A stretch of 64,000 nt of DNA from Gordionus sp. m RMFG-2023 (lineage: Eukaryota; Nematomorpha; Gordioida; Chordodea; Parachordodidae), in contig NC_088775.1 in the NCBI RefSeq assembly GCF_954871325.1, forward strand, positions 42,509,561 to 42,573,560, written 5' to 3'. Position numbers and translations under genes: made by a program. The notes below the pieces were generated by a model. It had not been told where the DNA came from. It saw nothing but the letters and a program-made list of their open reading frames with translations, and did not search any database. Positions 60,000-64,000 of this stretch are shown here, piece after piece. Positions within the stretch are counted from its first letter, which is position 1; each line of letters begins with the position of its first letter.

Positions 60000-61330
60000 G
60001 CTTCTACGCAATACTTACACCTTTACTTAATGGTTACGGGCATTGGGAAATGACCTACTTGGTCATATTTATATGGGCCCAATATTGATAGCTTTTCTTC
60101 TTTTTACAAATATGCTGAAAGGTCTTCCGGTCTTCTTACTATTATCCTTTCCAGCTAACATCAATCCTTTTGCTATCTGCGATTTAAATACCAACAATGT
60201 CATAAATTTTATAATTTAATGCTTTCATATGGCGTCTATAAAGGAGCCAGAATTTATTACACAAGAATTCAACAAATGGAAAACCATTATCGTTTCCTGT
60301 CCGATATAACTCCACCATCATATCCTGAAACTCCACCCATTCTCTCATTATAGTTTTTAATTATTGCGGGCATTTCTACTTTTATAAAGACTTTATTGGA
60401 AACAGACTATCGTTTAACTTTGGTTGTAGGTAAAACACCTATAAAGTTTTGTGTTTTTTATTTGAAGGTATTATTTCCGACAGGCGAAGAACCATACACC
60501 CACTGCACTGATACCTAAACATAATTTTATGATATTAGTCGACTTTCCCTGGCATATTTTAAAATCATATATAAACCCGGAAGAGCCACATAGGGCATAC
60601 AATTTTATCTTCCATTCATGAGGCTTCGATTTAATGTATTGTCGTAATTTAGAGAGTCCCTTGAAGGGAATTATGAATTGGTCTACAGCTGGCCTCTCTT
60701 CAAGAGTTGGATTTTTTTTGAAATTTTTTTAGTTGACTTATGAAGGGTTGAATTTTGAATAATTTGTTGTATCCTTTATCTTCCCTATTTACCATATATT
60801 GGTTATTATTAATATGGGAAAATTTCTGAATCAAAAAGAAACGATAACGGGACATAGTTTCCGCTACTTGTGAAATAGATGTTTCAAACGACCAATACTG
60901 TCGCATAGAAGGTATCTTAACTAAGCTAGTATATAAGGGTATCACAATAAATTTGTCAATTCATCGCTATCTGTATTATAGATTTACCACAACATTTGAA
61001 GGAATAAATATTAATTTCAGACAAAATTGCTAAATATCTGGTTGTCCAAAAATTTGTAAAAATAAGTTGGAGGAGTTGAATCCTGTTCAGGAATTTCCAA
61101 CATAGGGATGAACTCTGTATTCATGTTTCCTTTTAAACCAAAGAGGGTTATCTTTTATTTTAGTTATAGAAGTATCTTCGATTTTATCTTCCAATTTAGA
61201 CTTAATTCATTTGTAATATAAAATGTCGGCAAATCATCTGCCAGCAAAGGCTATAATGATTCTTCTGAGCACTCTAATCAGCCTCAGATATATCAATCTA
61301 GGGGATAAGTGTGGTCATATCTAAATTCAT
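60000..61330 (-). pseudogene. piggyBac-like transposase relic, N-terminal and catalytic parts
   Basis: The minus strand starts with an ATG and acidic leader near 61330. The 81-codon frame at 60700-60945 reads IPSMRQYWSF, then ETMSRYRFFLIQ, then DKGYNKLFKIQPFI, the piggyBac core lead-in. In another frame, near 60540-60690, it reads PAVDQFIIPFKG, then LRQYIKSKPHEWKIKLYAL, then IYDFKICQGK. That block holds the first catalytic aspartate and the following conserved region. More core sequence continues to about 60000. Stops and shifts are frequent, and the Cys-rich tail is not seen. Confidence 0.8.
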
Positions 61331-61861
61331 ATTGATATAAAAAATATCTCATAATATATGTTATTTATATAAAATATTTAATTAGAACCTCTCCCTATAT
61401 CCAAGAAAACTAGCAGACATTAGATAATCAATATAAGTAACTATTATCGAAATCTAATCTAATTACCGTCTCCTCCTCTTCCCGTTTCAACAACCTTAAA
61501 TCTATATATCCTAAATAATTTACCTAAAATTTCCAATTATTGATAAAAATATTTTAGTGCATAAGAAATGACCATTGATGTGTGCTAAATTTCCATCACA
61601 ATGATTAAAGATGATTTTTAAATTAAAAAAAAAATATATATATTATAATAAAATTATAAATAAAAACTTTATTAAAATAATATAAAAATAAAATCATGTC
61701 CAAAGTATAATTCTAGAAAATTCAAAAAATTTAACAACGACTTCATAAAACAAAGTATAATAATAAATATAATGGAAATATAATTAATGCAAATGATTAT
61801 ATGAGAAAGAGGGGGGGGGGGTATTCTAAATAATTTATGAAAAAAGAAGAAAATCTAGATT
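61331..61861. other. AT-rich DNA without a gene
   Basis: An 11-base G run at 61811-61821 is the only notable feature. Confidence 0.5.
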
Positions 61862-64000
61862 AATCTGGCTCCTCGGGGAATGAACCTATGAAGCATGTGA
61901 AATTAGATTTTATAATCTGAATTCCTATACGTTGACATAAGTAGACGCCTACTTTTGGGTATCCTTATTTAGTTCTTAAGGCTCTGCCAATCTTTTTAAT
62001 TGGGCTAAGAGCCTGACTTCCAAAGGATGTTAAAGTTGTCGTGACAAATGGTACGAATTTATACTCATCAGGAATATCCACATATTTATTTGTTTTAAAA
62101 TCTTCTGTGTATTTTAAAATGTCCTTATTAATGTTGGAAGATGAGAGGGGGTTAACGCAGGAGAAATCCCACGCTAGAAATCGACCATTCTCCCAAGGAA
62201 TATGTGTAATTCCGTCTCCCATCCGTAAAGAGACCTGGGGGTTCTAAAGTGGCAGGAAAGACTGCCAACTGTAAAGCTGGTTTTATGAGAGCATTGCATC
62301 TGTTATGCCGGATTGAGATCCCACTGCTAAAGATGCATTGGAGGCAAGGACGACAAGTTTGACTTACTGGCATTTTGCACTTGGCGCACTTATATGAAAC
62401 TGAGACTGTCACATTTAAGCGAATGGCTACAGCAAAACTGAATTCTTGATTTAAAAGTTCGAGATCAAGATTTTTAGAGGGGGTGGCATCCAAGTATTCA
62501 TGTCCTGAACCTTGGGTGAGGGAAGCTAATAGGGCATGATTATCAGATTGCAGGGTCGAAAAGAGGTAATCAACGGACCTTGCAATCATCGAATTATCCC
62601 AATCCTTTTGTTTATGGGAGGCTGGTGGTTGACATTAATCTCCGACTGAGTCTTTGCCTATGACATAGGCTTCGTCAAGCAGTGCATCTGTCAAGAACAG
62701 GTTATCAGTTATTATTTTGGAGCTTGCCAATCTGGACGAGATGAAACCACTAATTGATAAGGCTATGGGTTATCGTAACCCTAAGCCTCTTTTATTGCAG
62801 GGGAGAGTGGCTTGCACGAATTTGAGTTAAATTTGAGGTTAGTTATTTTTTCCATGATGTTTTTTATCATGGATTCATATGCTTTTAAGAGTTTATGATG
62901 TTTAAAAACAGCAGTTGACAGTAGAGAATATAGGATCTTTGGTATATTGAAGAAATTTTTAATTAAGAAGAAAGATTTATGTGTGGGAAGTTGTATAAGT
63001 AGTTCCTCCATATTGTTTAAATTATTCGAAGTAGCTTGGAAAAAGGCTTCAACTGCTAATTAACCTCCAACTGGTGAGCCAAGATGTGTTAGTTCTTCGG
63101 CCATAACCTTTTTAAAGGCGTGGCAGTTGGGAGATTGAGAGGTGAGCTGACAGAATTCTGTTTTGTCGACGTTTAAGACTTTTTCAAAATTTCTAGGGCT
63201 TTGTCTATCTCTTCTGGGCTGCCGCCTTTAATCCCGTTATCTATATACCAGATATAAAGATCTAACAGGCAGCTGCTTTTAATTTTTTTAACTAGATTGT
63301 CTATTCCTAGACAGAATAATATCGAGTTTAGGGGTCACTCTGTTGAATTCCTTCTGAAGAAGAAAGCTTATATTCACCATATTGTAAGATGGAGGGATTC
63401 GCATAGCAGCTGAAAATGTAGTTGGAGTAGCATGGGAAGCTATTAATAAATTTAGGTGTTGTATGCATTGTTAAAGTCAATTTTAATTAGGTGTTTATTT
63501 AGAGGATTATTTTGAAGATAAATGCGGGTTATATGAGCGGCAGACTTACTGCCGCCTTTGACACCAACCCCTAGTTGAGTTGAAGTGAGAATTGTGGAGA
63601 CTTTCTCATTGATTCGAGCCGAAATTAATTTTCATACTAATCTCCTAAAGAGGGTGCCTATGGCAATTGGGCGTAGGTCTTTGTTGGGTTTTGTAAGAGC
63701 GATTATTTTTGCCCCAAACTTAATTGGCTGGGCGAAGATAAGAACGTCACCATGTAAGATCCTGTTACAAAGGAGAGTTATACTGTTGAGTAGGGTAGTT
63801 TGAGAATTTAGAAGAGGTGGTTAGGTCTTAAAGATATATCGGTCTCGTGCTTACAAAACCATGTGCAGAATATTTTTGGATGGTTGAGATTGCTTTTCTC
63901 ACTTCCTCTGGGTAAATTCTATTGGATAAGATGTGGGATTTACACCAGGTAATTCAGTTGTCGATGCCTGATGTGGGGGGGGTGGGGTGCTTCATAGCCA
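61862..64000 (-). mobile_element. LINE copy C with restriction-like endonuclease, cut by the window edge
   Basis: Minus strand, 3' end near 61862. The endonuclease part is at 61965-62589, with zinc cluster CAKCKMPVS and CRPCLQC, then IRHNRCNAL and ATLEPPGL. DGITHIPWENG and FLAWDFSC are in a second frame. The RT thumb is at 62781-63011. RT palm scraps follow to about 63900, where WYIDNG replaces the YIDD box. Many frame changes make this copy older or more damaged than copy B. The N-terminus lies outside the window. Confidence 0.82.

Overview
This window is very AT-rich eukaryotic DNA, probably from an invertebrate animal. It has spliceosomal-type exon borders and long gene-poor stretches. It also holds a dense pile of transposable elements: hAT and piggyBac DNA transposons, LINEs with a restriction-like endonuclease, and Ty3/gypsy LTR elements. 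I cannot name the species. Nothing bacterial, no CRISPR array and no convincing tRNA or rRNA gene was seen.

Only two stretches look like host coding sequence. They are a 201-base internal exon at 35259-35459 and a 542-base terminal exon at 54440-54981 with a poly(A) signal behind it. Both are on the + strand and in the same intron phase. If they belong to one gene, its intron is about 19 kb and holds most of the transposons between them. I do not recognise the protein.

From left to right: 0.7-5.6 kb is a hAT transposon with a perfect 8-base target duplication, containing a decayed LINE. 10.7-22.0 kb is a hAT element stretched to 11.3 kb, again with a perfect 8-base duplication. It holds the C-terminus of its own transposase, a broken gypsy element with three LTRs and a large inverted duplication, and a LINE tail with a structured 3' end. 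22.3-27 kb holds piggyBac, hAT and LINE relics plus small GC-rich miniature elements. 28.1-29.6 kb is a satellite of about 119-base units, each carrying the palindrome TGACAATTGTCA. 29.7-31.2 kb and 38.2-39.5 kb hold further hAT elements. 41.1-52.9 kb is a nest at least three levels deep: a LINE interrupted by a gypsy element, itself interrupted by hAT copies in opposite orientations. 55.9-61.3 kb holds a hAT relic carrying a 209-base miniature element, another hAT relic and a piggyBac relic. The right edge enters another LINE copy.

The main biological theme is a set of hAT families sharing a terminal core close to YAGWGTTGTTAA but carrying different 12-base palindromes inside their ends (GTAACTAGTTAC, GTAGCGCGCTAC, GGAGCTAGCTCC, TTAGTCGACTAA). 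These are probably transposase-binding sites that diversified family by family. All calls come from reading the sequence; no database search was run.
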